NCBI RefSeq assembly: GCF_003628555.1
Contig: NZ_CP021731.1
Location: forward strand, 248,001-312,000
Source: Azoarcus sp. DN11
Lineage (GTDB): Bacteria; Pseudomonadota; Gammaproteobacteria; Burkholderiales; Rhodocyclaceae
Direction of reading: 5' to 3'
DNA length: 64,000 bases
Positions 52,444-60,769 of the stretch are shown here, one piece after another (position 1 is the stretch's first letter; each line of letters begins with the position of its first letter). Made by a program: the position numbers and the translations under genes. The notes below the pieces were generated by a model. The model searched no databases, was not told the origin of the DNA, and saw nothing but the letters and a program-made list of their open reading frames with translations.

Positions 52444-53868
52444 CTAGGTTCCTTGTTCGAAGTTGGGGTCACGTGCGGAATGGAGATTGCCAGCGCCGCT
52501 CCTGTGGATCCCGAACGCTTCGAATTCCTCGAGCTTCCGGTACAGGCTCGACAGGCCGATACCCAGCTTCTGCGCTGCAGTACGTCTGTCGCCGCTCGTT
52601 TCGTCCAGCATTCGATAGATCACGTCAGCCTCGAACTCGCGCAATTGATCGCGCAGGCTCCGCTGGCTAGCAATCGATGTGCCATGCACGGGTGAGCGTG
52701 TGCAGGTGCGCGCGATCTCGGGGGGAAGATCGTCCAGCGTGATGCAGCTGTCCTCGGCAAGGATGCACGCGCGGTTGATCACGTTTTCCATCTGGCGCAC
52801 GTTGCCCGGCCAGGGGTAGCCGACGAGCAACCGCTCGACGTCGTCCGACACGGTCATGCAGGCGGCCGCATCGCGCTGGTCGCGTACCCGGTCGAGGATG
52901 AAGCGGATGAGGCTGCGGATGTCTTCCTTGCGCTCGCGCAGGGGCGGGATATGGATGTGGAACATGCTGAGCCGGAAGAACAAGTCCTCCCGGAAGGTGC
53001 CTTCCTTGACCATTTGGCTGAGGTCGCGGTTGGTGGCGGCGATGATCCGGCAGTCGACGCGTCGCGACTGCTCGCTGCCGACGGCGCGGATTTCCTTTTC
53101 CTCGATGGCGTGCAGCAGCTTGGTCTGCATCAGCATCGGCAACTCGCCGACCTCATCGAGGAAGAGAGTGCCCAGATCGGCTTGCAGGAACAGCCCCTTT
53201 CGGGCCTTGTCAGCGCCCGTGAATGCGCCCTTGGTGTGGCCGAAGAATTCGGCCTCCATGAGTGTTTCGGGGATCGCGCTGCAGTTGACCGGCAGGAACA
53301 GGTGTTCGCTGCGCCGGCTCTGTTCGTGGATCAGGCGGGCAAGCACGCCCTTGCCGGTTCCCGATTCGCCGGTGATCAGCACGGTGCTGTCGGTGGGCGC
53401 GACCTTGCCCGCGAGGCGTTCCACCGCGGCCATCGACGGCGATGTGAAGCGGAACTTGTCGGAATCCGCCTTGGCGAACTTGCGCAGGACGCGGTTTTCC
53501 TCGCGCAGGCCGCGCAGCGCCGCAATCTGCTGCACGCGGTGCAGCATCTCCTCGACGTTGAAGGGTTTGGTGACGTAATCGGACGCCCCCAGGCGCAGGG
53601 CCTCGACAGCCGACTCCATCGATGCGAACGCCGTGACCATGATGAAGTTGGTCTCGACCCCGGACTCCTTGATCGATCGCATCAGATCGACCCCGTTGCC
53701 GTCCGGCATCTTGATGTCGCAGAGCGCGAGGTCGACGTCGCCGCGCACCAGTTTCGACGCGGCTTCAGTGCAGTTGCGCGCCTCATCCACCGAGTAGCCG
53801 GCCTGTCGGCAGGCATCGGCGAGGATTTCCCGGACCGCGCGCTCGTCGTCGATGACCAGTATGTGCAT
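52444..53868 (-). CDS. NtrC-family sigma-54-dependent response regulator
   Basis: 474 aa. Receiver domain (about 1-115; phospho-acceptor Asp in LALCDIKMPDGNG, about 51) and a sigma-54 AAA+ domain (about 140-370) with Walker A GESGTGKG, the sigma-54-contact loop GAFTGA, Walker B LGTLFLDEVGEL and the Arg finger region. The C-terminal Fis-type HTH (about 420-455: RRTAAQKLGIGLSSLYRKLE) is complete. It pairs with the kinase gene 34 bp upstream. It is the natural candidate to activate the sigma-54-type promoters at 15.4, 17.1, 55.6, 58.9 and 61.4 kb via TTCC-N8-GGAA palindromes; this link is inferred from sequence only. Confidence 0.93.
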   Translation of the reverse strand: MHILVIDDERAVREILADACRQAGYSVDEARNCTEAASKLVRGDVDLALCDIKMPDGNGVDLMRSIKESGVETNFIMVTAFASMESAVEALRLGASDYVTKPFNVEEMLHRVQQIAALRGLREENRVLRKFAKADSDKFRFTSPSMAAVERLAGKVAPTDSTVLITGESGTGKGVLARLIHEQSRRSEHLFLPVNCSAIPETLMEAEFFGHTKGAFTGADKARKGLFLQADLGTLFLDEVGELPMLMQTKLLHAIEEKEIRAVGSEQSRRVDCRIIAATNRDLSQMVKEGTFREDLFFRLSMFHIHIPPLRERKEDIRSLIRFILDRVRDQRDAAACMTVSDDVERLLVGYPWPGNVRQMENVINRACILAEDSCITLDDLPPEIARTCTRSPVHGTSIASQRSLRDQLREFEADVIYRMLDETSGDRRTAAQKLGIGLSSLYRKLEEFEAFGIHRSGAGNLHSARDPNFEQGT

Positions 53869-53902
53869 CGAATTCCCTTGTAGTGTGGATGCCAGCCAGT
53901 TG

Positions 53903-55453
53903 TCAGGTTACCCGTTCGGGGGCGCGCAGGGGCAGGCGTATGCGCGCGGTAGCTCCCTTGCCGGCTTCGGACTCAAGGGTCAGGGAGCCGCCCGAGTCTT
54001 CGATCAGTTCGCGGCTGAGTGCGAGCCCGAGGCCGGTGCCCTTGCCGGCCGGCTTGGTCGTGAAATATTCGTCGAACACCTTCCCGAGCGTGACGGTATC
54101 GATGCCGGCTCCGTTATCCGCGATCTCGATCAGCGCTTCGGATTCGGATGCCCGCGTGCGCACGAGAATTTGCGCGGGATGGTCCGCAGGCATCTCCTCG
54201 AGGGCGTCCGCCGCGTTGAACAGAAGGTTCATCAGCACCTGCGTCAGGTGATCGCCTATCGCACGTATGGCCGGCATCTCCCCGTCGAGTTCCGTCGTCA
54301 TGGCGATCCGGCGGAAGCGCCGATCGTAGCTGACGAAGGCGCAGGTATTGCTGACCAGTTCATTCAGGTTGAGCAATTCCGGACGTTGCGCCTGCGGGCG
54401 CGTGAAATCGGCAATCTGCCGTGTGATCGCCGAGATGCGCTTCGCCTGTTCGAGGATCAGTCCGGGGTGGCAGGTTTCGCCGTGGCTGGGGCATTGCCGG
54501 ATCTGCTGCACCTGGCTCATCGCGCTCGCCACGCCGGTGATCGCCGCGATGGGGTTGTTGATTTCGTGGGCGAGCTGTGCAGCGAGCGATCCCACGGCCA
54601 CCATTTTTTCGCGATGGAACTGTTCGAGGCGTGCCCGTTCGATGTGACGTTCGCGCTCGCGCAGATCCTGCTGCATGCGATTGACCGCGTGCATCAGCGT
54701 TCCCAGTTCGTCGTTGCGCGTGACAGGCAGGGGCGCGTCCCGGCTTCCATTCACGATCCCGTGCGCGTGTGCCTCGAGTTTGCGGATGTCCCATGTCAGA
54801 CGGCTGAAGAATATGGCAGTGACGGCTCCCAGCAGGATCAGGCCGATCACCAGCATCGCCAGGCTGCTGAGTGTAATTCGATCGTAATTTTCCCGGTACT
54901 GGTCCAGCAGCATCAGCCGGTGGGCGTGTGCGCTCTTCGTGATGCCGTCGAGCTCGATGATCAGCTCGTTCAGTGTTGCACGTGCGACCCCCAGGGTGGT
55001 GAGCGTCGGCGACTGGGCAAGATCGCGCACCAGTGCGTGCAGCTTGCCGGCGAGCATCAGAACCGCGGGATGACGGTCCTGTATGGCTTCGAGCAGCGAC
55101 AGGCTCGCTTCGACCTCGATCATCGAGCGGATCGCCGAAGATGCGAGGTCGTCGTCCGAAAAGGACATATTCACGGCGAACAGCGTACGCGCCATGGAGG
55201 TGTTGATCTCGAGGAGCTGAGCCTCGGTGCGGTGAGCGGCTTCGAGGTCCTGGACCACGCTCAGGAGTCCCTGGCGCTGGGTCTCGGTGGATACGCCGAT
55301 CAGCAGCGAATAGGCGACCATCAGGATGAAGGCGATGATCCCCTTTGCCCTGAGCGACAGTGAGCGTGGCTGCGGCGCCACGGATTCCTGCGGCCGGGGC
55401 TCGTCGTCGGTCATCTCGTAGACACCGTCGGCAGTGCTGGAGGTCGTGTTCAT
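53903..55453 (-). CDS. Membrane sensor histidine kinase, partner of the NtrC-type regulator
   Basis: 516 aa; an ATG 13 codons in is an alternative start. Two membrane helices (about 36-56 and 198-218) flank a helical periplasmic sensor domain of about 140 residues. Then HAMP, an H-box with H-E-I-N-N-P-I-A-A-I (His about 296), and a HATPase with the N, G1 and G2 boxes (NLLFNAADAL, DNGAGID, GKGTGLGLALS). Between H-box and N-box lies a QCPSHGETCHPG insertion with two cysteines that might be redox-active. It phosphorylates the regulator encoded next. The ligand is unknown. Confidence 0.92.
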   Translation of the reverse strand: MNTTSSTADGVYEMTDDEPRPQESVAPQPRSLSLRAKGIIAFILMVAYSLLIGVSTETQRQGLLSVVQDLEAAHRTEAQLLEINTSMARTLFAVNMSFSDDDLASSAIRSMIEVEASLSLLEAIQDRHPAVLMLAGKLHALVRDLAQSPTLTTLGVARATLNELIIELDGITKSAHAHRLMLLDQYRENYDRITLSSLAMLVIGLILLGAVTAIFFSRLTWDIRKLEAHAHGIVNGSRDAPLPVTRNDELGTLMHAVNRMQQDLRERERHIERARLEQFHREKMVAVGSLAAQLAHEINNPIAAITGVASAMSQVQQIRQCPSHGETCHPGLILEQAKRISAITRQIADFTRPQAQRPELLNLNELVSNTCAFVSYDRRFRRIAMTTELDGEMPAIRAIGDHLTQVLMNLLFNAADALEEMPADHPAQILVRTRASESEALIEIADNGAGIDTVTLGKVFDEYFTTKPAGKGTGLGLALSRELIEDSGGSLTLESEAGKGATARIRLPLRAPERVT

Positions 55454-55465
55454 CTGGCGCCTATG

Positions 55466-55513
55466 GGTGCGTACTCCGGTCGGGGCTGTCGGGCTACACT
55501 ATGTGTACGCACC
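55466..55513. repeat. Inverted repeat GGTGCGTAC / GTACGCACC in the divergent regulatory region
   Basis: 9-bp perfect arms at 55466-55474 and 55505-55513 with a 30-bp spacer, between the kinase operon and the Sel1 gene. The wide spacing suggests two binding half-sites or looping rather than a terminator. Confidence 0.4.
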
Positions 55514-55614
55514 GACATTTTCTCAGATCGCGCGCCCGCCCGCACGTCGGGGTTTGGCGCGGGAAGTGTTGTGTATGAACGCGGCGGTGAAGATACGTTC
55601 GCTGCCGCGCTGCA

Positions 55615-55630
55615 CGGTATGGTTATTGCA
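55615..55630 (+). promoter_or_regulatory. Candidate sigma-54 promoter of the Sel1 gene at 55712
   Basis: CGGTATGGTTATTGCA: GG 55616-55617, N10, GC 55628-55629, perfect TTGCA at -12 (nine of twelve key positions). Expected transcript start is near 55640, 72 bp before the ATG. A partial TTCC-N8-GGAA-like palindrome (TTACCGCTTTCGGGAA) lies just downstream at 55664-55679. Confidence 0.5.
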
Positions 55631-55711
55631 TGCAAACCCCGCCAATGTGCCGGGAGCGCTGTGTTACCGCTTTCGGGAATCGAGCCGGTTTGATAGAGAG
55701 AGGGTTCTTTC

Positions 55712-56236
55712 ATGTTGCGTCGTCTGGCCTTTTGCATGATGTTGCTGACCGGGGGAGTGCATGCCGCCCCGATCGACGATGCGCTCCAGCAGTACGACGG
55801 CGGCCGGTACGATGCCGCCGCCAAGCAGCTTGCGCCACTTGCGGAGCAAGGTAACGCGGTTGCCCAGGAAAAGCTTGCGGTCATGTATTTCTATGGGCGC
55901 GGTGTACCGGAGGATGAGGAGAAGGCCCTGCAGTGGGCCCGTCGCAGCGCGGATCAGGGCAACCTTGATGCGATGTTCTTCATCGGCAACATGTACGTGT
56001 TCGGAGACAAACTTCCAAAGTCCGTGCAGGATCCTGATCAGGAGGCTGCGCGCTGGTATTTCGAAGCGGCACGCAAGGGCCATGCCGAGGCCGAGTACGG
56101 CCTGGGCTTGCTGTTCCTGGCGGGCAAGGGCGTGGTGCAGGACCAGGAGGAGGCCATGCGCTGGATCCGCTCGGCGGCCGACCATGGTCATCCCGGTGCG
56201 CGGTCGTTCCTTGGGGGAGCGAAGGCCGGACACTGA
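55712..56236 (+). CDS. Exported Sel1-repeat protein
   Basis: 174 aa (AGAGAGGG upstream). A signal peptide (about 1-18, VHA-A) and three or four Sel1-like repeats: LAEQGNAVAQEKLAVMYFYG, SADQGNLDAMFFIGNMYVFG, ARKGHAEAEYGLGLLFLAG and AADHGHPGARSFLG. It is divergent from the kinase operon and precedes the helical protein gene at 56322. The function is unknown beyond a scaffold role. Confidence 0.88.
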   Translation: MLRRLAFCMMLLTGGVHAAPIDDALQQYDGGRYDAAAKQLAPLAEQGNAVAQEKLAVMYFYGRGVPEDEEKALQWARRSADQGNLDAMFFIGNMYVFGDKLPKSVQDPDQEAARWYFEAARKGHAEAEYGLGLLFLAGKGVVQDQEEAMRWIRSAADHGHPGARSFLGGAKAGH

Positions 56237-56321
56237 GCGGCGCGCGGCCATATCTTGCAGTAACTCGGTTTCCCCGGGCAGGAGTTTGATTGATTTCATC
56301 GCAGCAGATCGGGAGAAGCCG

Positions 56322-57194
56322 ATGAGATTGCGCTGGATGGCGGGTTTCCTGTCTGCCGTGCTCGCCGCGGCCGTGGGCGCTCAGGCGCCCGCCGACGATG
56401 CAGATCAGCGGCGGCGCTTGATCGAGCAGAAGATCCGGCTGGTTGATATCCTGATCAACTCGCCGGCAGGCCGGAGTGCGGCCGAGGGGCACGAAGCCGA
56501 CTTTCGGGCTCTCATCGAGCAAGGGCACCAGGCGGTCGACGACGCGCGCAAGGCGCTGGTCGACGGGCGTTTCGACGAGGCCGCGAAGCTGGCCGACGAC
56601 GCCTTGCGTTCCGTGTCGAGCGCATCGCGTCGCATGTCGCAAGAGGGCGCGCTGAGTGAAGACGCCCAGCGCAAGAACCTCCGTGATCTCGGCGACCAGG
56701 TGGGGATGTATCGCGGCTCGATCGAGGAACTTGCCAAGGATCCGCAAAAGAGCGCGGGGGCGAAAGCCCTGCTCGGACGCGTGGACGGCCTGACTGCCGA
56801 GTCGAAGCAACTCGCCGAGGCCGGCCGGCTCGGTGAGGCCGGCAAGAAAATGGCCGAGGCTTACAAGATCGCAGTCGAGGAGCTGTCGCGCCTTCGCGCC
56901 GGGCAGGAGGTCCTGCTTTCCCTGAAGTTCGACACGCCGGCTGACGAGTATGCGTACGAGAAGAAGCGTTTCGCGAGCAACGAGATCATGGTTGACATGA
57001 TGATCGCGGAAGGTCGCGCCGCGGGCGACAAGCGCCGCCTGGTGGACGGATTCGTCGAGGCGGGGCGCAGGCTCGGCACGCAGGCCGAAGAGCAGGCGAC
57101 GGCTGGCCGGCATGCCGAGGCCGTCAAGTTGATGGAGCAGGCCTCCGCCCAACTCGTTCGGGCATTGCAGTCGATGGGCGTCCCGGTGTTCTGA
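56322..57194 (+). CDS. Exported helical (coiled-coil) protein, paralog of the 59124-60050 protein
   Basis: 290 aa from ATG 56322 (GGGAG 7 nt upstream). A signal peptide (about 1-20, VGAQA) followed by almost entirely helical, Ala/Glu/Lys-rich sequence with heptad-like patterns. The C-terminal half (about 195-290) aligns with the C-terminus of the protein at 59124-60050: LKFDTPADEYAYEKKR with LNFASKEEEYHYEIDR, and a shared MEQASAQLVRALQSMGV-type end. No known domain was recognised. Its conservation beside trihemes and propellers suggests a structural or adaptor role in the periplasm. It is 85 bp after the Sel1 gene and may share its promoter. Confidence 0.75.
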   Translation: MRLRWMAGFLSAVLAAAVGAQAPADDADQRRRLIEQKIRLVDILINSPAGRSAAEGHEADFRALIEQGHQAVDDARKALVDGRFDEAAKLADDALRSVSSASRRMSQEGALSEDAQRKNLRDLGDQVGMYRGSIEELAKDPQKSAGAKALLGRVDGLTAESKQLAEAGRLGEAGKKMAEAYKIAVEELSRLRAGQEVLLSLKFDTPADEYAYEKKRFASNEIMVDMMIAEGRAAGDKRRLVDGFVEAGRRLGTQAEEQATAGRHAEAVKLMEQASAQLVRALQSMGVPVF

Positions 57195-57343
57195 CGCGAC
57201 GGGCGTGGTATGGCAAGGAAGCTGGTGGCGGCTGGATGTACCACTGCCACATCCTCGATCATGCCCGGGCGGATGAGGGAAGGATTCGTGTGCGGGGCGA
57301 CCTCGGCCCGGCGGCCCGTCGGGTGCGTGGAAGGTCTGCCGGA

Positions 57344-57931
57344 TCAGGGTTTTCGTGATGCTGCAACGGGAAAGCGGCTCCGCACTTCGCGCACCGTGGC
57401 GGGGTCGGCCCAGTCCCGCTGTCCGAGATGACTGCCCAGGATGCGACCGTCGGCACCGACGTACAAGGTCTGCGGGAGCGCCACGACTCCCAGCGCGGAC
57501 ATGGTCTGGCTCGGTGAATCTGCGATGCTCACCGGCAGCTTGATCCCGTACTTGAGGAGAAATTCGCGCACCAGGTTGTGATCGGTATCGACGGACAATG
57601 CCAGCACGCGAATGCCGTCGGGGGCGAGGAGCGTTTCAAGGCGCTGCAGTGAGGGCATCTCTGTCCGGCAGGGCGCGCACCACGTCGCCCAGATATTGAC
57701 GACGGTCGGGCGGCCGCCAAGCCAGTCCTGGCTGCGGACTGCAGCCCCGTCGAGACTGGTGAGCGACAGGGCCGGCATGGATGCCGGTGGGCCGGCGCTT
57801 GCCAACTCCGCCGCGGTGGTCAGGAGCGCGGCGAGTGCAAGGATGACGACAGTCCGGCTGATCCGCTTCCAAAGTGAAGCGATCCGGACCTTGGCTGGCA
57901 ACGTTTCCCGATCAGAATCCTGAGTCCTCAT
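57344..57931 (-). CDS. TlpA/ResA-like thiol-disulfide oxidoreductase, third gene of the ccmC2 operon
   Basis: 195 aa. A membrane anchor (about 25-45) and a thioredoxin-like domain with active site W-C-A-P-C (about 83-87), VDTDHNLVREFLLKYGI and the cis-Pro loop VVALPQTLYV. It overlaps the ccmD2 gene, so it belongs to a dedicated maturation set with CcmC2 and CcmD2 and could play a CcmG-like role for local cytochromes. Confidence 0.88.
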   Translation of the reverse strand: MRTQDSDRETLPAKVRIASLWKRISRTVVILALAALLTTAAELASAGPPASMPALSLTSLDGAAVRSQDWLGGRPTVVNIWATWCAPCRTEMPSLQRLETLLAPDGIRVLALSVDTDHNLVREFLLKYGIKLPVSIADSPSQTMSALGVVALPQTLYVGADGRILGSHLGQRDWADPATVREVRSRFPVAASRKP

Positions 57932-58118
57932 TTCGCGGTTTCCTTTCCTTTAGTGCAATTTTGGCATAGCGGCCAAGATGCTCAAGGATGGAACGGCGCG
58001 TCAAGGCGATAACCCCAATTTCCGTGAGGATCACGACGATTGTGACGAGGTAGGCGTTCCAGATGTACAGACCGTCTCCCCCCATCGACCAGAATTCGCT
58101 CCAACCGCTCCAGTTCAT
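57912..58118 (-). CDS. CcmD-like small membrane protein (second copy)
   Basis: 68 aa from ATG 58118. W-S-E-F-W-S-M-G-G-D-G-L-Y-I-W-N-A-Y matches the CcmD start, then a single membrane helix (about 20-40) and a basic tail. It overlaps CcmC2 (4 nt) and the TlpA gene (20 nt). Confidence 0.85.
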   Translation of the reverse strand: MNWSGWSEFWSMGGDGLYIWNAYLVTIVVILTEIGVIALTRRSILEHLGRYAKIALKERKPRNEDSGF

Positions 58119-58888
58119 GATCGTGCTCCGAAGTTCCGTGCAACCCACTCGCTGTTTCGTTCGCGCTTGAGAATGACGTTTCGCAGCCGGGCGAGCGTTG
58201 CCGCGACGGTGTACGCAAATAGTCCGAGGCCCATCAACAGAAGCCCCATGGTGATGATCGGATTTCCCGGAGCCGCCAATCCGCGCGGCGCGTTACCGTA
58301 CATCGCGCTCCAGTGGATTATCGAGAAGTAGAGGAGGGGCAATCCAAACGCGCCGACCAGCGCAAGCAGGCCGCTTGCCCGATCCGCGCGCCGGGCGTCA
58401 TCGATGGCTTCCTGAAGGGCGATGTAGCCGAGAAACAGGAACAGCACCAGGAGTTCTGCCGTCAGACGCGTCTCCCATATCCACCACGTCCCCCAGATCG
58501 GTTTGCCCCAGAGGGATCCGGTCCATAGCGCCAGAAACGCGAACATCGCACCTGTCGGCGCAAGGGCCGAGGCAAACATCGACAGGAAGCGTTGCCTTCT
58601 AGCGAGACTGCACCCCGCCGCAATGGCGGTTGCGAAATAGATGGCGACCGACAGCCAGAGGGCCGGGGTGTGGATGAATGCGATGCGGTAGTGCTCGTGC
58701 TGATGCGGATCCGTCGGTGCCAGGACCAGGCCGACGAAGAGGCCGAGCGTGCACAACACTACCGCCGCCCAGCCAAACCACGGATACAGACGCGTCGCCA
58801 GAGCGTACCCGCGCTGCGGCGTCGCTGCCGACCAGGTGGTCAGAAGCGGCGGATCGTCCGAGCGGAGGGCGCTGCTGAATGCGGGCAT
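58115..58888 (-). CDS. Diverged CcmC paralog (CcmC2)
   Basis: 257 aa from ATG 58888. Six membrane helices and clear CcmC homology (ALAPTGAMFAFLALWTGSLW; W-G-T-W-W-I-W-E-T-R-L-T). Compared with the main CcmC (42974-43747), the Asp of the WWD motif is Glu, and the second heme-ligand His (KWWNTLHQG) aligns with Tyr in HWSAMYGN; the first His (IHTPALW) is kept. Heme may therefore be bound or presented differently. First gene of a ccmC2-ccmD2-tlpA operon, preceded by a sigma-54-type promoter and a perfect palindrome. Confidence 0.88.
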   Translation of the reverse strand: MPAFSSALRSDDPPLLTTWSAATPQRGYALATRLYPWFGWAAVVLCTLGLFVGLVLAPTDPHQHEHYRIAFIHTPALWLSVAIYFATAIAAGCSLARRQRFLSMFASALAPTGAMFAFLALWTGSLWGKPIWGTWWIWETRLTAELLVLFLFLGYIALQEAIDDARRADRASGLLALVGAFGLPLLYFSIIHWSAMYGNAPRGLAAPGNPIITMGLLLMGLGLFAYTVAATLARLRNVILKRERNSEWVARNFGARS

Positions 58889-58929
58889 CGGTTTGTATGC
58901 GTTCGATTGCGGGGTTGCATGTCTTGGCT

Positions 58930-58945
58930 AGCAATCGGCATGCCG
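58930..58945 (-). promoter_or_regulatory. Candidate sigma-54 promoter of the ccmC2 operon
   Basis: Minus strand CGGCATGCCGATTGCT: GG, N10, GC, with a perfect TTGCT -12 and CGGCATG -24 (ten of twelve key positions). Transcript start would be near 58919, 30 bp before the ATG at 58888. Confidence 0.65.
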
Positions 58946-59024
58946 GCCCGCAGCGGGGCTGCAGGCGGCCAGCGGCCCCCGTGCCGCAGGGTTTGCGGAG
59001 CGCGGCGCGGAAGCCTAGCTGAAT

Positions 59025-59046
59025 GATTTCCTGATATCAGGAAATC
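59025..59046. promoter_or_regulatory. 22-bp perfect palindrome, candidate activator site upstream of the ccmC2 operon
   Basis: A perfect palindrome with core TTCCTGATATCAGGAA at 59028-59043, centred about 92 bp upstream of the -24 element at 58944. It has no loop and no T-tract, so it is unlikely to be a terminator. The TTCC-N8-GGAA frame is shared with 61505-61520 and 16894-16909. Confidence 0.6.
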
Positions 59047-59123
59047 CGGCCCTTCCCATTTGCGGGGGCGGGCGGTGTGCCGTCTCCGGCGGATCGGTGA
59101 TCGAGTCCTGCGTCCGCAGGCGC

Positions 59124-60050
59124 TCAACCGGGGATATAGATGCCCGCGCTGCGGATCGCCTTCACGAGTTCGCTCGTCGACTGTTCGAGCAGCTTGATGC
59201 CCGCTTCGTAGTCCTTGCGCGAGGCCGCCGCCTCGGCTTCGCCGCGCAGCGCGCCCGCAGTGGAGAGGAATTCGGTGACGCGCGGACTCATGGGCGCGCC
59301 GCCGAGTTTGTCTTCGAGCAGAACCTTCACGAGCATCTTGTGCGTTTCGTTGCGGTCGATCTCGTAGTGATACTCCTCTTCTTTCGAAGCGAAGTTCAGG
59401 GATCTGACCAGCGTGTCGCCGGAGCGCATGGAGCTGATGGACGCCTTGGCGAGCAGGTAGGCCTGTTCGAGGATGGTGCGGCCGCTAGCGTATTGGCCGG
59501 CAGCGGCCTTGCGTTCGGCGTCGGCGATAAACGCCTCGACCTGGTGGCTGCTTTCCTGTGATTCCTTGTTACCCTTTTCCGACGCAATCCGTTTCTGTGC
59601 GGCGAGGAGGGCGCGCACGCTTTCCAGCTTGTTCTTGTAGTCCGTCTCGATCTTCTGGGCGGTGACGCTCTCGGGTGCGGCGAGGCGTGCCGCCTCGAAC
59701 ATGGTCTTGCTGGCCGCGGACAGCAGCGTGGATGCCTTTGCGAGATCGCCCGCATCGAAAGCGGACTTGGCTTGCGTGTATTGTTCCTTCGCTGCCTTGC
59801 GTTTCTCGATGGCGGCTGCTTCGCCGCTGGTTTCGATCTGGCGCGCGGCGGTCGATTTTTCGATCAGTGTGCCAACCGATTCGAAGCGGCGTTCGAGCTG
59901 GGCGCGATCGGGTTCATTGGCCTGGAGCCGGGTCGATGCGCTGCCCGACGGTGCCGGTTCGGTCTGGGCGAGAGCGGAACCGGCAGCGACGAGCGCGAAT
60001 GCAAGCGCTGCATGTCCAAGGATCCCTTTACGGTGGGTCGATTTCATCAT
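59124..60050 (-). CDS. Exported helical (coiled-coil) protein of the triheme operon
   Basis: 308 aa from ATG 60050 (AGGAG 7 nt upstream). A signal peptide (about 10-29, GSALA-Q) precedes long Ala/Lys/Glu-rich helices (RAQLERRFESVGTLIEKST, AEAAASRKDYEAGIKLLEQS). The C-terminal 95 residues match the protein at 56322-57194. No cysteines or heme motifs. Third gene of the operon 61197-59124 behind two triheme cytochromes, so it may organise or anchor them. Confidence 0.78.
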   Translation of the reverse strand: MMKSTHRKGILGHAALAFALVAAGSALAQTEPAPSGSASTRLQANEPDRAQLERRFESVGTLIEKSTAARQIETSGEAAAIEKRKAAKEQYTQAKSAFDAGDLAKASTLLSAASKTMFEAARLAAPESVTAQKIETDYKNKLESVRALLAAQKRIASEKGNKESQESSHQVEAFIADAERKAAAGQYASGRTILEQAYLLAKASISSMRSGDTLVRSLNFASKEEEYHYEIDRNETHKMLVKVLLEDKLGGAPMSPRVTEFLSTAGALRGEAEAAASRKDYEAGIKLLEQSTSELVKAIRSAGIYIPG

Positions 60051-60103
60051 TGCGGACTCCTGGACATGCAGGTTTTCGGCTTCAAAACGACTTGCTGGCC
60101 GGC

Positions 60104-60769
60104 TTACTGGGCGGTACGGGCGATCGGCCCGTCCTTCTTCTTCGAGTGGCACAGACGGCACTCGGATACGGGGAAGGCGACCTTGCCGTGGCACACGCCG
60201 CACTTCTGCCCGAGAAGGATGGCCGCCATGCTGATCTGGTTGGCACCCTTTTGCGGGATGAAGATTGCCGGGTGGCAATTGGAGCAGTCAAGCCATTCAG
60301 TGTGCTGCTTGTGCGGATAGACGACGTCCGGCATCGATCCTTTCACTTCGCGGACGATGTTCAGATCCATCACCACCGGCGCCGCTTTGGGGTCGATGCG
60401 GTCCCAGCGCGGGTTGATTGCGTGGTCTTCGAGCGCCTTCACCCAATTCACGCGGTTTCCGGCATTGCTGCGCGGAAGCGCCTCGAATGCGGCCAGCGGC
60501 GGCATCAGCGCAGCCGTGCCTTCGCTGGTGGGGTCATGGATGCCGTCCTGCATCGGCGGCAGGTTGCGCTGGTTGGCAGGCTTCAGCAGGCGGTTGAAGC
60601 GATTCACGTCGGTTGCCGGAGCGGCAGGAGCTGCGGCCGCGGGAGCTGCGGCGGGTGCGGTTGCCGGAGCTGCGGCCGGCTTGCTCTTGGCGTCCTGGGC
60701 TGCGACAACTGTCGAGCCGAACAGGCCTACGGCGACCGTCAGGAGAAGGATTGGAATGCGGCGGGTCAT
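60104..60769 (-). CDS. Exported c(7)-type triheme cytochrome c
   Basis: 221 aa. A signal peptide (about 1-23) and an Ala/Pro linker. In the C-terminal triheme module, VVYPHKQHTEWLDCSNCH carries the first motif, followed by CGVCH and CRLCH (about 162-210), with extra His as probable distal ligands. It is close to the protein at 17141-17812 in both motif order and the PHxxHTEWLxC block. It overlaps the preceding triheme gene by 4 nt (ATGA). Confidence 0.88.
   Translation of the reverse strand: MTRRIPILLLTVAVGLFGSTVVAAQDAKSKPAAAPATAPAAAPAAAAPAAPATDVNRFNRLLKPANQRNLPPMQDGIHDPTSEGTAALMPPLAAFEALPRSNAGNRVNWVKALEDHAINPRWDRIDPKAAPVVMDLNIVREVKGSMPDVVYPHKQHTEWLDCSNCHPAIFIPQKGANQISMAAILLGQKCGVCHGKVAFPVSECRLCHSKKKDGPIARTAQ

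Noticed and set aside
56246..56258. GGCCATATCTTGC ahead of the helical-protein gene as a sigma-54 promoter
   Set aside because: The GG to GC spacing is 9 bp, one short of the strict 10-bp requirement.
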